From: Endothia cerciana | Taxonomy: Eukaryota > Ascomycota > Sordariomycetes > Diaporthales > Cryphonectriaceae | DNA length: 64,000 bases | NCBI GenBank assembly: GCA_026119935.1 | Contig: JALRMH010000009.1 | Coordinates: forward strand, 744,001 to 808,000 | Direction of reading: 5' to 3' | Part shown: positions 11,181 through 22,120 of the stretch, piece after piece | Position numbering within the stretch: the first letter of the stretch is position 1 | Layout: each line of letters begins with the position of its first letter | Made by a program: the position numbers and the translations under genes | The notes under the pieces: model-generated | Database searches by the model: none | Seen by the model: only the letters and a program-made list of their open reading frames with translations | Told to the model about the DNA's origin: nothing

Positions 11181-12591
11181 GTATAGGGACTGAGAGGCTG
11201 CTTTGATCATTGACAGGGACACCCCACACCCCACCATGCCGTTTAGATCGGTTGGGACTAGGTTCGAGAGTGTGATTTGTCTCGCTTAGTAATCCGAAAC
11301 TCAATCTTTCTTGGCGTATAAGAGGTCTTCTGGTGGCGGGTTGGGATCGTCCATATAGCAAGGCAAAGGCATGGAGACGTACCACGCATAGGGTGATGAG
11401 GTCCAATAGGAGCCCCATGTCCTCAGCACACGACGGGAAAAGTCTCATGCATTCATGACACAATCAACATCCGCCCCCAAAAGGAGGCGTGGATGCGAGC
11501 TCCGAATACGATGACAGTGTTTAGTCAGACATCATGGTTGCCATGTCTATAAGTCGTTTTCTAAGTGGCGCCTCTGTCGACCCGCGTTTCTGCAGCAAGC
11601 ATTCAGCTGTACGTGTCTGTCTTGCCCTTATTTCTCCTGCCATCAGCTGTGGCAGTATGAGTTTCACCTGGGCGGATAAATAATTGGGCAGTGACCGGCC
11701 ACGTGTTGCCGGTAAAAATTGGCTGATGATTCACAGCATGTTATATCATGGTCCAATGCTGATGTACGAGGCGTACGCAGTACGGAAGGAGGACGTACGT
11801 GTTCACCACTTCCAATGGACAGGACCATGTTGTCTCGGTATCATGGAACGTCCGCACATCCACTGCAATCTATAGCAAATAGCATTGTTCACTGGGAAAT
11901 TTTGGACTTATTTGCGCCTGGCCACCTGTACATATTGGGCTGTCATGCATTCACCTTGACACTTCCAGACTCAGCCTAACAGCTTAAGCGCCCTTTCGAA
12001 TGCTTCATCAGGCGCTAAGTAGGTACTTCTTCGCCATGCCCTACTGCCTGTCCACTTGCTTTTGACTATCTGAAGAGTCCCCGAATTGAGTAGCTGTTCA
12101 GACAGGGGTGCTGATCCTGCTTAGGTCGGAAGAGGTCTGTCGCTCGAAATTTCTGACTTTCGACCAATACAATCCTGGATGGTGAAGATGTGCTTATACG
12201 TAGAAGCCATGCACAGCGAACAACTGGGTACAAATTAGAAATATACTATGTATGCGTGGCCTTCAAATGGGATAGAACCCAGACCATTGTATTCGTCATG
12301 CGGTTTCTCACACATCATTCTATCAGTTGCGTCGGGAATTTTCTCTGCCAATGAAGCTGTGCGAGTATTGATCCTGGCTGACTTCGTTTGGCCCCCCGGG
12401 AGATAGGCCACGGCATGTTCTAACCGACTTCGCCGCATGGAAGACAGGGGCTTTCGTTCTGTCAGACGAATTGTGGGGTCGACCATCGAACCGGGGACAA
12501 AAGTGTGCTGATGACCCAAGACTGCAGTGAAAGACCCTGGCTACACGTGGATGCAACGAGACGAAGGAGGGATGAAGGAAGGACGAAGGAA
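11181..12591. other. Intergenic upstream of the lipoxygenase gene
   Basis: No gene supported. A GAAGGA-type purine-rich repeat lies at about 12563-12590, immediately before the TATA-like box of the lipoxygenase gene. Confidence 0.45.
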
Positions 12592-12597
12592 TATAAA
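12592..12597 (+). promoter_or_regulatory. TATA-like box of the lipoxygenase gene
   Basis: TATAAA in a GC-mixed background about 210 bp before the lipoxygenase ATG. Position and match to the eukaryotic TATA consensus are the only evidence. Confidence 0.4.
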
Positions 12598-12803
12598 GCC
12601 CGTCTCAGCGCGGCGCTGCACAGCGGTAAGAGCGAGTGCAGCCCAACATTGACTGTCGCATCAGCGGAAAGTGTTCTTCTATTTATGGGGCATAAGATGG
12701 GGTGCCTCATTTAAATGTCATCGTCGTCGCCTCCAAGACAGATTTACAGGGAACCGTTTATGCTGAATCTTTTGGTGCCTCGTTTTGGAACGTTTTCACC
12801 ACG

Positions 12804-14956
12804 ATGCATCTGTCACCGTTTTCACTTCTTACACTCGCTAATCTTGTCTCTTATCAAGGATATGGAGCTATAATACCAAGACAGAGGCCTCAATACCAAC
12901 CCAGCGCGTTTGCATTGGGTCGTCGGGCAACGGCCGAGGCTTATACAATTGCAGTAGACCTCAGCAATGCAACAGAAAGGCTCGAGACAATGTATGTCAA
13001 GTTCTATAGCTCCTATCTTCTAACTTCGACAAGAGCATAACACTATGGTTGTTCATTCCTACTCTGATCCCGGTGCCGTTCGTAAATGCTAATTCTCAGT
13101 ATTATATAGAGCTGCTACACGAGCTGGGTTTCTCTACGGACCTGCTATTGCCGGAGGGCCATATTATCCTAAAGGCCCGATCGGTAACGAGACGGCGGAT
13201 GAGGACTTAGCTAACCTCAGCTCCGACGAGGAGGCCGAGGATGTCCTGGCTGAAGAAGACAGCGACTTGGAGGTTACGGCGTATACACTGGCAGCGGTTT
13301 GTGGACCTCGCGCGGTGCAATTTCCTTGCACACCTGCCCCGAATCCGAAATCTGACATGGAGAGTAGTTTGGCGATTTTACAACACTAGACGACTATGTG
13401 CAGCTCTATAATAATGAGTGGGCTCACTCGATGCCCCATGGTCCTGCGCCGGGCATCCTCAACAATTATACACAAGACTTGGTCTTCTCGATGGAACGTT
13501 TGGCAAACAGCCCATTCGCAGTTAAGAGGCTTATCCCTTCGAGCGATTTACTCCCCTTCGAGGTTGACTCCTCCATCGTTCAAAATATATCCGGCATGAC
13601 ATTAGAGAGCCTGTTCTCAGCTGGCCGCCTCTTTTATGTGAACCACACCGGTCTAGGCACTCTCGAAACCAATGGACGATACACAGCAGCGACCGATGCG
13701 TATTTCTTTATCGATGAGACCTCCAGAGGCTTCCTTCCGCTGGCTATTCGAACCGGGGTGGGCGAGAACTTGATCTACACGCCTGCGGACGAGGCCGACG
13801 ACTGGTTATTGGCTAAGATCATGTTCAATGCGAATGATATATTCTTCACCCAGTTCAACCACTTAGCAGCTACTCACATGGTGATCCAGATTACCTGGAT
13901 GGCAGCCATCCGCTCGCTCAGTACTGATCATCCTGTCTACGCTATATATGATCGTCGTAAGTATAAGCTGCAGTCTGCCAAAGTTCCGGTCCGGTCCGTT
14001 AACGTTGCTCTCCTAGTTGCATACGAAGCCTTTGGAGTTCAACCCATCGCAGCCGGGATGCTCTTCGCCTCAGGGGCTGCAGTTGATGAGATCTTCCCTT
14101 TCAGCGGCACGGTAGCGCAGAACTATGCCAACGATCTGTACTTTAGCGGAAAGGGTGATTTTCAGGCCAACTACTTCCTGACAGATCTACGAAACCGAGG
14201 ACTCATCAACTCAACCATCGGTCCCGAGCTCTCCCATTTCCCCTTCTACGAAGATGCCGCGGTTATCTACAGCGCGATTGAAGCATTCATGACGACTTTT
14301 GTCAACTCTTATTACGCCTCAGACAGCATTGTCGCGGCCGATACCGAGCTTCAAGCTTGGGCGGAGGAAGCGAACGGCCCGGCCGAGGCAATGGACTTCC
14401 CTAGGAGCATCCCGGACAAGGCCACACTGATCGGTATCCTCACGCATATTGTGAGCCTTCCCTAGCGAGGGAATTTCCCGTTTCGTGAGATGTTCCTGTA
14501 TGGATACTAATCTCACCTGGACAACAGGGTCATCTCGTCACCTCAGCACACCATGCAGTAAACACCAACCAACTACAATCCCTCAGCCTGACATTGCCCT
14601 TCCATCCCGCAGCACTCTACTCACCTATTCCGACCACCAAGCGCAACACATCGGTCGTCGACTTCCTGCCACCTTTCGAGGAGTCCGACGCGCAGATCAC
14701 AGTCTCTGCTGGTTTCTCGCGGCCCCTCCTCGTCGGCACAAACCGTTCGCTGATGCACATGTTCGACGACGCTAGCATGCTGAGCCTCATGACCAATGCG
14801 ACGAATGCGGCGGCTGCTACATTCAAGAGCACCATGCAGGCGTTCAGCGATGAGGTCGCCGCGAGGACGTTCGACTCGGACGGCCTCTGCCAGGGGATGC
14901 CTTTTGTGTGGCAGGCGCTAGACCCAAATGTCGCGCCTTATTCCGCTACTATCTAA
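12804..14956 (+). CDS. Secreted lipoxygenase, manganese-LOX type, four exons
   Basis: Exons 12804-12991, 13110-13296, 13368-14450 and 14528-14956 join with closing phases to 628 residues, close to known fungal Mn-lipoxygenases. The start at 12804 gives a signal peptide (MHLSPFSLLTLANLVSYQGY). Family signs are GFLYGP and GGPYYPKG near the N-terminus, DDYVQLYNNEW, and YTPADEADDWLLAKIMFNAND. Metal ligands are in place: H290 and H295 in HLAATH, H494 and N498 in SAHHAVN after intron 3, and the C-terminal Ile628 carboxylate. The enzyme dioxygenates polyunsaturated fatty acids and should act outside the cell. Intron 2 uses an unusual GTTTGT donor, but only this choice restores the frame. A Glu usual after the second His is Gln. 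Nothing marks it as broken. Iron versus manganese use cannot be decided from sequence alone. Confidence 0.9.
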
Positions 14957-16010
14957 TGGGAAGTGGTTTTCGTCGATCTTGTTCGAAGCATTATACACAG
15001 GGTATTGTACACAGGGAGCGAATGGATTTTTCACTTGTGTGCTATGAGTTTTCAGCGACATGACGCTACGAGAATGTCTGATTTATTGTACATATTCTAG
15101 AGATATACGGTTACTGACACGAGTCGGACTACCAATAGTCAGGGGTGGAAACAATGATACCAACGGAGGGAGAAAGGTGCAAGCAGGTCAGTCTTGCCTG
15201 TCGAGACATCCACGATTTCTTTCTACAACGTCTCGAGACCGACGGTGTGACGGATCAAGCATGTCGAAAATTAAGGGTTCGGACTCGCTTCACAGGACCC
15301 ATCTGATCCGGAACTGGAAAGCGAAACTAGAAATTTGAAAGTGCCCCTTGGACAGATCTCAAGGGGGCTTGCAAAGCCTACCGGTGGACACTTCAGATAC
15401 GCAGCCGTCTGCTCACCATTGCGCCGTACTCCTGCTTCCTCTATTATGCGACCATACCTAGTGGAAAGCTTGGGATCCCGTCTGCTCGCCCCTAAATAAG
15501 CCGCTAAGGGCCGGACCAACAGTTGCAAAAGTCGGGGTTCGAAAACGTAGTCTTCCGGTCGAAAGTTGCGGCCTTGCGAACGCTGGGAATTCCGTTATGT
15601 TGGCGTTTTCGGCCCGGCGTTTGAGTATCAATGTCAGGTTGCGGCTCAAGGAGTGCCAAGAAAAGAGCCGCAACCTTACTGTACATGCCTAAAGCGCTTA
15701 AGACCAAGCCCTGAACCCTGCCTGACCTGGCAAAGTTCAATGTCCAAAATAAACCATCCTGTCATCCCATCACAGCTGTACCTAGGTACTTAGCTTGCAT
15801 CCAAGTAGTCCTTCCAACAAGGTTTGCCACGCCGTAGTGTTGGCTCAGATCAAACTTTGGCATGTCATTTCTAGCCTTTCATTTCGAAGTGCACGCCGCC
15901 GCCTATTCTGGGTGGCGGCGTGCACTGTGAACGAGGTACTGCGTGTGCAGCACCCAGCCTCCGTGCCCTCTCTTACCTAGGCATGCTGTGATCTACCCCA
16001 CTCTCTCCTA
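14957..16010. other. Intergenic between lipoxygenase and transposon
   Basis: No gene supported. A short perfect inverted repeat around 15888-15931 (GTGCACGCCGCC and GGCGGCGTGCAC flanking CTATTCTGGGT) could form a hairpin. The TA duplicated by the adjoining transposon is at 16009-16010. Confidence 0.5.
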
Positions 16011-16069
16011 AGTCAACGGGGGTAGTTTCCGCCCATCCGTAGTTTCCGCCCACCCCGGCCAGCCACACC
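16011..16069 (+). repeat. Left terminal inverted repeat of the Fot1-like element
   Basis: 59 bp matching the reverse complement of 17806-17864 without mismatch. It contains a 13-bp direct repeat (TAGTTTCCGCCCA twice), a likely transposase binding arrangement. Confidence 0.92.
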
Positions 16070-16152
16070 GCTTCTTCAACCCCCTTTAGTTTGATAGCTT
16101 TTATTTAATCAATTCTCTTCCAAACAACTTTATCTTTTCAGCAAACCCTCAT

Positions 16153-17765
16153 ATGATCATTATGAAGCCATACTCCGAATTTGAGCTAGATCAGGCCGTC
16201 GAGGCTGTCAGAAATAGCCTCTCTCAACGAAAAGCCTCGAGGCAATGGTACATCCCAAGGACCACACTCCGAGATCGTTTAGAAGGAGCAACATCACATA
16301 AACAAGCCCACGAAAACCAGCAAAGGCTTTCTATTCCTCAAGAAAGGAAGCTGGTTAAATAGATCCTCGTTCAGGAAAGCCTAGGGCTTCCACCAAGCCA
16401 TTCAGAGCTAAGGTACTTTGCTCAGAAGATTCTTCACATCTACAGCGATAATCAAGCCCTCGGAACTAAGTAGACTAGCACCTTTTTGAAGAGAAATCCA
16501 GAGATAAGCGTTCGAAGGACTAGGAGGATTGCCTCAGCTCGAACTAATAGCGCAACAACAGAGGTAATACAGCCTTAGTTCTGTCTCTTCGACCTTCCTC
16601 AGGTCTAAGCTATTAAGCTAGCTAACTGATGGAATATAGATGAGGCTAGGATATTAGAGGGCTAAGGAGAGAATAGATTAGTCCTTAGTAGCTCTTCCTT
16701 ATATTTAATTTAAAATGAAGAGCCTGGATTAAGAGCCTGGACTTCTTTAAGTGTATCTCAGCTATAAGTATATATCTCTTTCCTTTAGTTATCTTTAAAG
16801 GAAAAATAGTTTAATAGTAATAGTTTCCTCTTCTCTTATAGCCTTTTAATAGCTAGAAGTTTACAGCTATTTAAAACAGATGGATAAATAACGCTATAGC
16901 CCTTAAGTAGCTAGAAAAGATCTTCATCCTAAGCAGCTAGCTAGCAGACCTCTTAGAAGCTAGACTATTAATCTTAAATAACTACAGAAGCTATATAATT
17001 AAAAAGTTTATATAGTAATGCTATTAATATAACATCCTGTTAATCTATCTGCCTCTTTATACTTTTTATATGCTTTAATCCTTTAATTTTAAAGTCTTTT
17101 TATTCTTTAAATAAGCTTATAAGAAGAAAGTTAGTTTTAAAGATTAATAAAGGGATTTAATAGTCCTTAGCAAGCGAACTTTCCTTAAGTACTATTACTA
17201 AGCTTATATAGAAAGTCTTTCAAGCTAGAATATTAAATCTAGATAGAAAGCAACTAGTCTATAGCCTCTCAGGCTATCTAAACTACTCCTAAGCTCTCTT
17301 CTTCTTAAAAATAGTCAACTACACCTTCAGAAGTAGTCGAATTCAGCCTTAATATAATTAACAGTATCTAAACTTCATCAGAAAGCCCTCTTAAGCTATC
17401 TAGCTTCTTTTTCAACTCCTTAAAAGGCTAAACAGCTATACTAACAGCTACTACAGAACCAGAACTATCTTCTATCAGTGCTAGAGCAACGCTTACTATT
17501 TAGAAAGATAAAGAAGGTATATAGCGAGAGGGATATAGAGTTTTCCCAAGCATTAGAAAGAAATAAGGCATTAGGAAAGCAAATTAAGGCCACGAGGCCT
17601 ACTAAAAGAAGGAAGGTTGATGTAAGCCCGAACTCGAAGTTTGCGGATATTAAGGCTATACAGAGGGCTCAAATAGCGGTTAATCAAGACGAGGGTAGTC
17701 AGAATGAAGAGAGCGATGTCGAATTAGTTACTGATGAAGAGGATTGCATCGTGGTGGGTGAATAG
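16153..17765 (+). pseudogene. Fot1/pogo transposase, inactivated by stops
   Basis: The frame begins MKPYSEFELDQAVEAV, a psq-type helix-turn-helix (with QWYIPRTTLRDRL), then reads through stops into a Tc5-type DNA-binding domain (FLKRNPEISVRRTRRI) and the start of the DDE domain (NWNIDEARILEG). At 16360, 16471 and 16576 a TAG stands where the family usually has Trp (TGG), which are G-to-A changes as made by RIP. The middle is too AT-rich to read. A clean 95-codon C-terminal frame survives at 17478-17765 with a basic KRRKVD segment and an acidic end. At least six stops lie in the DDE region. Confidence 0.88.
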
Positions 17766-17805
17766 TATGTGAAAATAATCAATATATATATATGTGTATA
17801 TACGT

Positions 17806-17864
17806 GGTGTGGCTGGCCGGGGTGGGCGGAAACTACGGATGGGCGGAAACTACCCCCGTTGACT
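17806..17864 (-). repeat. Right terminal inverted repeat of the Fot1-like element
   Basis: Inverted copy of 16011-16069, ending in ...CCCCCGTTGACT before the duplicated TA. It carries the same doubled 13-bp motif. Confidence 0.92.
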
Positions 17865-17984
17865 TATTTATAACAGTCTAAATGTTATTTTTAATACATG
17901 TCTAATCGGCAGACTGTTACATATGCCATAGAGGTCACCTTTACCCATCTAGACAGGACCAACTTCCTGGGTAACATATCCACA

Positions 17985-19124
17985 ATGGCAGACCTCCCCT
18001 CCGAAATAGTAACACACGTGGCCTCTGAGCTGAGTTCCATACATGATCTGCGAGCTTTCAGGCTTGTTTGTCGCGCTTGGGCTCAGGCAGGCTACTATGT
18101 GTTATCGCGACATCTCATGGTCTTGAACACTATGGAATCACTCACTGCTTTAACAAGTTCCCTACAAGAGTGCCCTCAGTCTAACGGTCACACCAAGCGG
18201 CTTACGGTATGCGATGGAGAATGGCCAGTTTGTACACAAGAAGAATGGAAGGTCCACCCGTTGTTATTTCGTGGAAAGGAGAGATGGGTCAAGAGCCACC
18301 ATTCCTCGGAGGCAGAGGAAGCATACAACACCTACCGGACCTTCATCTCTGCTGAGCAGGCAAGAAATCCTGCCTCAGACTTCTCTACATTCTACAGCCT
18401 CCTTCATTCACTGCCAAATCTCACAACACTGGTCATTACTCATCTCAACGCCTGGTCGCTGCAATCACCGGCCTACCTGTCATTGACCAAAAGGATATGG
18501 CTTTGGCATCTTTTCAGAAGCTACACCCAAAAGTCTGTGCAGAACCTCATTCCTGCAATCAACTATTTCTCCAATATCACACATCTTCGAGTGGGAGGAA
18601 CCTTTAGACCATATCGGCTCGGTCTACAGCTACAACACATCCGTTCTTTGCATGTGGACTTCTGCGAAGTGTACCGCCGCGAAGAAAATGTGTTCATCGA
18701 TTTTCTATCGGCATTTCCCAACCTTCATGAGCTTACTCTTGTCTTCAAAGAGGTTAACCAGCCACCAATTGTACCTCTCGATACTCTGTGCTTTCCATCT
18801 CTCCAAGCCCTACATTTGGAATGCATCCACACCCCTGAACAGGACTTGTACAGCTTCTTCAAAACAAATTCCAGCATAAGCATTTTCACCTACTCAAATA
18901 TATACATTGTACAGGGGTCATGGGGTCATTTCATCTCACGGCTGCAACGGCTTAGACCAGCCGAGAACTTGCAAACTGGCTGGATGAGAGACTGTCACAA
19001 AGAGCGACGCGGAACGTGCCATCATGGGCTATTCTCATGTCCTGACTATGTGGGAAATCTGTGGGGTCTAATCAAGATGGATTTCCATGCCAAATTAGAA
19101 CGACGCCGCCCATTTACACCATAG
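17985..19124 (+). CDS. F-box protein, single exon
   Basis: The ATG at 17985 was chosen because MADLPSEIVTHVASELSSIH is the start of a canonical F-box, continuing DLRAFRLVCRAW; the open frame extends 29 codons further up, towards the transposon end. F-box proteins bind Skp1 and present substrates to SCF ubiquitin ligases. The 379-residue protein has no classical WD40 repeats; leucine-rich stretches such as LPNLTTLVITHL, ISNFFSNIT-like segments and FPNLHELTLVF suggest a degenerate LRR-type substrate-binding part, a common fungal arrangement. It ends with Cys/His-containing sequence HKERRGTCHHGLFSC. The Fot1-like element occupies the sequence from 120 bp upstream, so the native promoter may be displaced. 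The target is unknown. Confidence 0.82.
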   Translation: MADLPSEIVTHVASELSSIHDLRAFRLVCRAWAQAGYYVLSRHLMVLNTMESLTALTSSLQECPQSNGHTKRLTVCDGEWPVCTQEEWKVHPLLFRGKERWVKSHHSSEAEEAYNTYRTFISAEQARNPASDFSTFYSLLHSLPNLTTLVITHLNAWSLQSPAYLSLTKRIWLWHLFRSYTQKSVQNLIPAINYFSNITHLRVGGTFRPYRLGLQLQHIRSLHVDFCEVYRREENVFIDFLSAFPNLHELTLVFKEVNQPPIVPLDTLCFPSLQALHLECIHTPEQDLYSFFKTNSSISIFTYSNIYIVQGSWGHFISRLQRLRPAENLQTGWMRDCHKERRGTCHHGLFSCPDYVGNLWGLIKMDFHAKLERRRPFTP

Positions 19125-19335
19125 ACCCTGGTGGGTGCAAAGGGTTCATTTCGGAATTGGGGAGTTTGGAAATAACACTGAATCTTGAGCTTCTTTCGTC
19201 TTTGTATTTATGAACAGTCCCTTCCATACATTGTCTCCTATTTAAATAATCTATTCCTTCACCCCTATGGAATCAGGTCACCAGGGCACTTTTTCTTCCA
19301 AGCGTTTTCTTTTCAGCCATTCCAGATGTTTTATC

Positions 19336-20175
19336 ATGGCTCCTGCCATAGATTTCATGCCCTCCCTCAACCTGAAATGGGACTGTACTCAGCAGTCAAA
19401 CTGTGATGAGCCTGTTGGTATAAACGTTACTCAACAATGGGAGCACTGGTGCAAGAGCAACGCATATGGCAGACAGTTCATGCCTGCTGAAGTTCACGAT
19501 ATCCAAAGCATTCGAAAGATGTCGAAATCTGAGGTAGCAGCTGCTGTGACCAATTACGTTGAAGCAGACATCACTTCATTTCACAAGACCAGAAACCAAC
19601 TGCTGTCACTGCTAGTGCTCTGGGAGCAAGTAATTCATGCCAAAGAATGCTATGATTCCACTCAAGACATCACTGGCTCTGGGCATTTACCACTTCGTGC
19701 AGCTTTGCTTGCACTCCAGATCATCCCGCGTCGCAGCATCATTGGCCTCGAAACATTGGAAGATCCTTTATCAGAATGCAGTGACCAAGACAGTTCCCAG
19801 GAGTCTTCGGATACACTGGAAAATAGCCCCCAGCCGAAGGTGAAAAGGAAGCAGTCCCACAGGAAGCAGAGCAAAGTGAAAAGCTCCATCAAAAGACCAG
19901 TTGTGCGATCTCCAAAGCCAAGCAGAGCTCATTCCGAGGCAAAGAACACGGAGGACAAATTAAGGTCCTCTTTTGAAATGGCAGATGAGCCTGCTCATCC
20001 CAGCGCAGCCAAAACAAAATTAAAGAAGCAGGAGTCCAAAGCGAAGAAACACCTGATTGACACGGACAATGGAGGAGACGATGATCAAAAGCAGAAGCAG
20101 GACATAAAGAAAATGCGTCCTCAAGTTGGGTTGCAGCAGAAGAAGAACAAAGTGAGGTTTCTTGTGGGACAATAG
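19336..20175 (+). CDS. Hypothetical Lys/Ser-rich nuclear-type protein
   Basis: A single 279-codon frame starting at MAPAIDFMPSLNLKW; an open extension upstream to 19267 has a weaker start. The N-terminal 130 residues look folded (VTQQWEHWCKSNAYGRQFM, then SEVAAAVTNYVEADITSF). The rest is a charged, disordered tail with many KRKQSHRK, KSSIKRP and KKQESKAKK clusters that could be nuclear localisation signals or nucleic-acid contacts. No catalytic motif is visible, and I do not recognise the family. It lies on the same strand as the F-box gene, 211 bp downstream of it. Confidence 0.6.
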   Translation: MAPAIDFMPSLNLKWDCTQQSNCDEPVGINVTQQWEHWCKSNAYGRQFMPAEVHDIQSIRKMSKSEVAAAVTNYVEADITSFHKTRNQLLSLLVLWEQVIHAKECYDSTQDITGSGHLPLRAALLALQIIPRRSIIGLETLEDPLSECSDQDSSQESSDTLENSPQPKVKRKQSHRKQSKVKSSIKRPVVRSPKPSRAHSEAKNTEDKLRSSFEMADEPAHPSAAKTKLKKQESKAKKHLIDTDNGGDDDQKQKQDIKKMRPQVGLQQKKNKVRFLVGQ

Positions 20176-20945
20176 CCTCTATCAAACCAACTCTTACTGA
20201 TAGTCTTGGGTATGTAGTTTATGTTCTGGCTTTCTTATCTGCTATGTGGAATTGAATACTGCTTTTGCTACAATACCTAGGTACATGCTTAAAATAATCT
20301 CTATAAGTTTTTGCACGTTCTACAATCGATTTACTTAATGCACACATTCCAGCTAAAGAAGCAATATCTACCTAGGTATCTATGGACAATAGTGCCTCCG
20401 GGGGATTACTATCGTCCACGGCCAGGCCGGTGTTGCTCGGCAAGCCAGCGTTTCAATTCTAAAAACCAAACTGCAGACATTATCTTCTTTTTAGTAACTA
20501 CCTTCTACCATATCAACCAATTTCTCTCTTCGTCTGTAATAGGACTATTCGCTTACCGCGACCCTCTAGAAACCTTCTATGTCTAGCTCAATTTCACTGC
20601 AGGCTTAAGTTCGGTTTAGAACCGGCACATTGCGTGGCATTGAATCTAATTATGGCACTACCTAGGTAGCCACCCATTCAATAATCTATTAATAAAGATC
20701 ACTGATAGCCAAATGTTCCTGGTTCAAAAATAAACGAAGCGGTCTTCTCAAGGAACCTTCCCACGTAGATCAGCCCTGTTAAAATCAACATTTAGGTTAT
20801 TGGAGTCCATCCAGCTCTATATATATATATATATATATATAGACTGGACACATCAATATCTTTACTCAAGCGCCTAAAACCTCAGTTTGACCTTCAATTC
20901 TAGTCTTTGTCTACCGATCCATTTCTTTGCTATTTCATATATATC
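20176..20945. other. Intergenic with a (TA)n microsatellite
   Basis: No gene supported. A perfect (TA)n run lies at about 20818-20841, roughly 105 bp before the ATG of the transthyretin-like gene and followed by a pyrimidine-rich stretch typical of fungal transcription starts. Several copies of CCTAGGTA are scattered at 20275, 20372 and 20662. Confidence 0.55.
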
Positions 20946-21710
20946 ATGGCACCCATCACGTGTCGAGTTGTTGACTCTGCTGGCCGTGGCCTGTGTGGCA
21001 TGCAGGTGCAGCTGACTTGCTATGACGAGCCAGGGAAAGACCCTGTCTGCTTTTACTCAATCACAAATGCAGATGGGGAAATTGACTTCTGGTTCTTGAA
21101 CGCGTCTGTCATTGGAAGGGTGTGGTCGGCTTCTGGCCCAGAGCCACAGTTTGTCGATGCAGAGGACCACCCGTACGTTCGAATTTCCTACGACACCGGC
21201 CGGTACTTTGGAAGTGAGACACTACCATGGGACAGAATCCCTCCATGGGTTCCACCATTTGCTGGTATCTCCACGGACCTCACACTCATCGCCGCCATCG
21301 GACCCGTCCAGCATACGATTGCTCTCCAATTCGCTGAAAATAATATGCAATTCGGATTGAAACATATTACTGAGCCCCTTCCAAGTGTCCCCTATCCTGC
21401 TACTGTGCACCGGGTGGGTCCCTCCGAGACTCCACCGGTTAGCGGCATGGCTATCAGCAATCTCATCACCCCCGATGAGGGCGACACAGACACTGGCAGC
21501 GGCAACCTGCTATCGCCTCCACCGCTTCTCCTGAGTTCGCCGAGCTTCATCGAAGACATGTGCGACGGTAGTGAATACCAGTCATGTGAATCATGCGAAG
21601 ATGTCGATTCCGACATTGATCCGGGGCGTGGGAGGAAGAGGAAGGCGTTCTTCCCTGATGACAATGTGACGTCGGAGAAAAGGTGTCGTTTTGAACCACG
21701 TTCTTTTTAG
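20946..21710 (+). CDS. Transthyretin/5-hydroxyisourate-hydrolase-like protein with extra C-terminus
   Basis: The start MAPITCRVVDSAGRGLCGMQ resembles the transthyretin-like fold of HIU hydrolase, whose N-terminus reads ITxHVLDTxxGxPAxG. It is followed by the matching second-sheet segment SITNADGEIDFWF and by YVRISYDTGRYFG. The HIU hydrolase C-terminal YRGS signature, the N-terminal His and the PLLLSP segment are absent. In their place is a roughly 110-residue Pro/Ser/acidic tail with a basic cluster (GRGRKRKAFF), which looks disordered and nuclear. The protein has 254 residues against about 120-140 for the enzyme. So the fold is likely but urate-pathway activity is doubtful. The ATG at 20946 was preferred to an upstream in-frame start inside the pyrimidine-rich leader. 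Confidence 0.6.
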   Translation: MAPITCRVVDSAGRGLCGMQVQLTCYDEPGKDPVCFYSITNADGEIDFWFLNASVIGRVWSASGPEPQFVDAEDHPYVRISYDTGRYFGSETLPWDRIPPWVPPFAGISTDLTLIAAIGPVQHTIALQFAENNMQFGLKHITEPLPSVPYPATVHRVGPSETPPVSGMAISNLITPDEGDTDTGSGNLLSPPPLLLSSPSFIEDMCDGSEYQSCESCEDVDSDIDPGRGRKRKAFFPDDNVTSEKRCRFEPRSF

Positions 21711-22120
21711 TTGCTTGTCAAAGCATGCAGTGGATCAACGGATACCCCCTGGCTGGCCAGGGGAGCTCACGAAATCCAGGGCTGTATGTACATCTAGTTG
21801 AGTTGAATTGCTATCGCTATACTTGCTAGTTGCTGGCCTTAAGTGCTTTACTTCTTGAGAGTACTTACCTAAGTACCTAGTTGGCTTTATTGACTAGTAG
21901 CGCATGTGTGACCTTGGGGGCGTATTTATAATTATGTGTGGGCGTTTGGGCATATGTGGGTGGGCATATAGGTGTCTGTGTATGGGCTAATTTCTACATT
22001 TGGGCGTGTGGGCTCGTGGGCTTGTGTGTTTGTCTCCCGAGGTCTGCGCTTATAAAAGTCCTCTAAATCTTTCAGATTATAGGTGAGATTGAACCTTGAA
22101 GTATCATACTGAGCAGATAA
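21711..22120. other. Intergenic, GT-rich
   Basis: Space between two convergent genes. About 21930-22035 is a GT-rich patch with repeated GTGTGGGCG and GGGCATAT words; no gene is seen. Confidence 0.5.

Larger units (their letters stand above)
16011..17864 (+). mobile_element. Degenerate Fot1/pogo-type DNA transposon
   Basis: An 1854-bp element flanked by TA on both sides (16009-16010 and 17865-17866), as expected for Tc1/mariner-pogo target duplication. The termini start AGTCAA, as in Fot1-like elements, and form 59-bp inverted repeats. The interior is very AT-rich between about 16580 and 17480 and full of TAG stops, while the two ends are nearly unmutated. Size, termini and target duplication fit Fot1-class elements, which are about 1.9 kb. 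The right end lies only 120 bp before the F-box ATG. Since the transposase is broken, it cannot move by itself. Confidence 0.92.
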
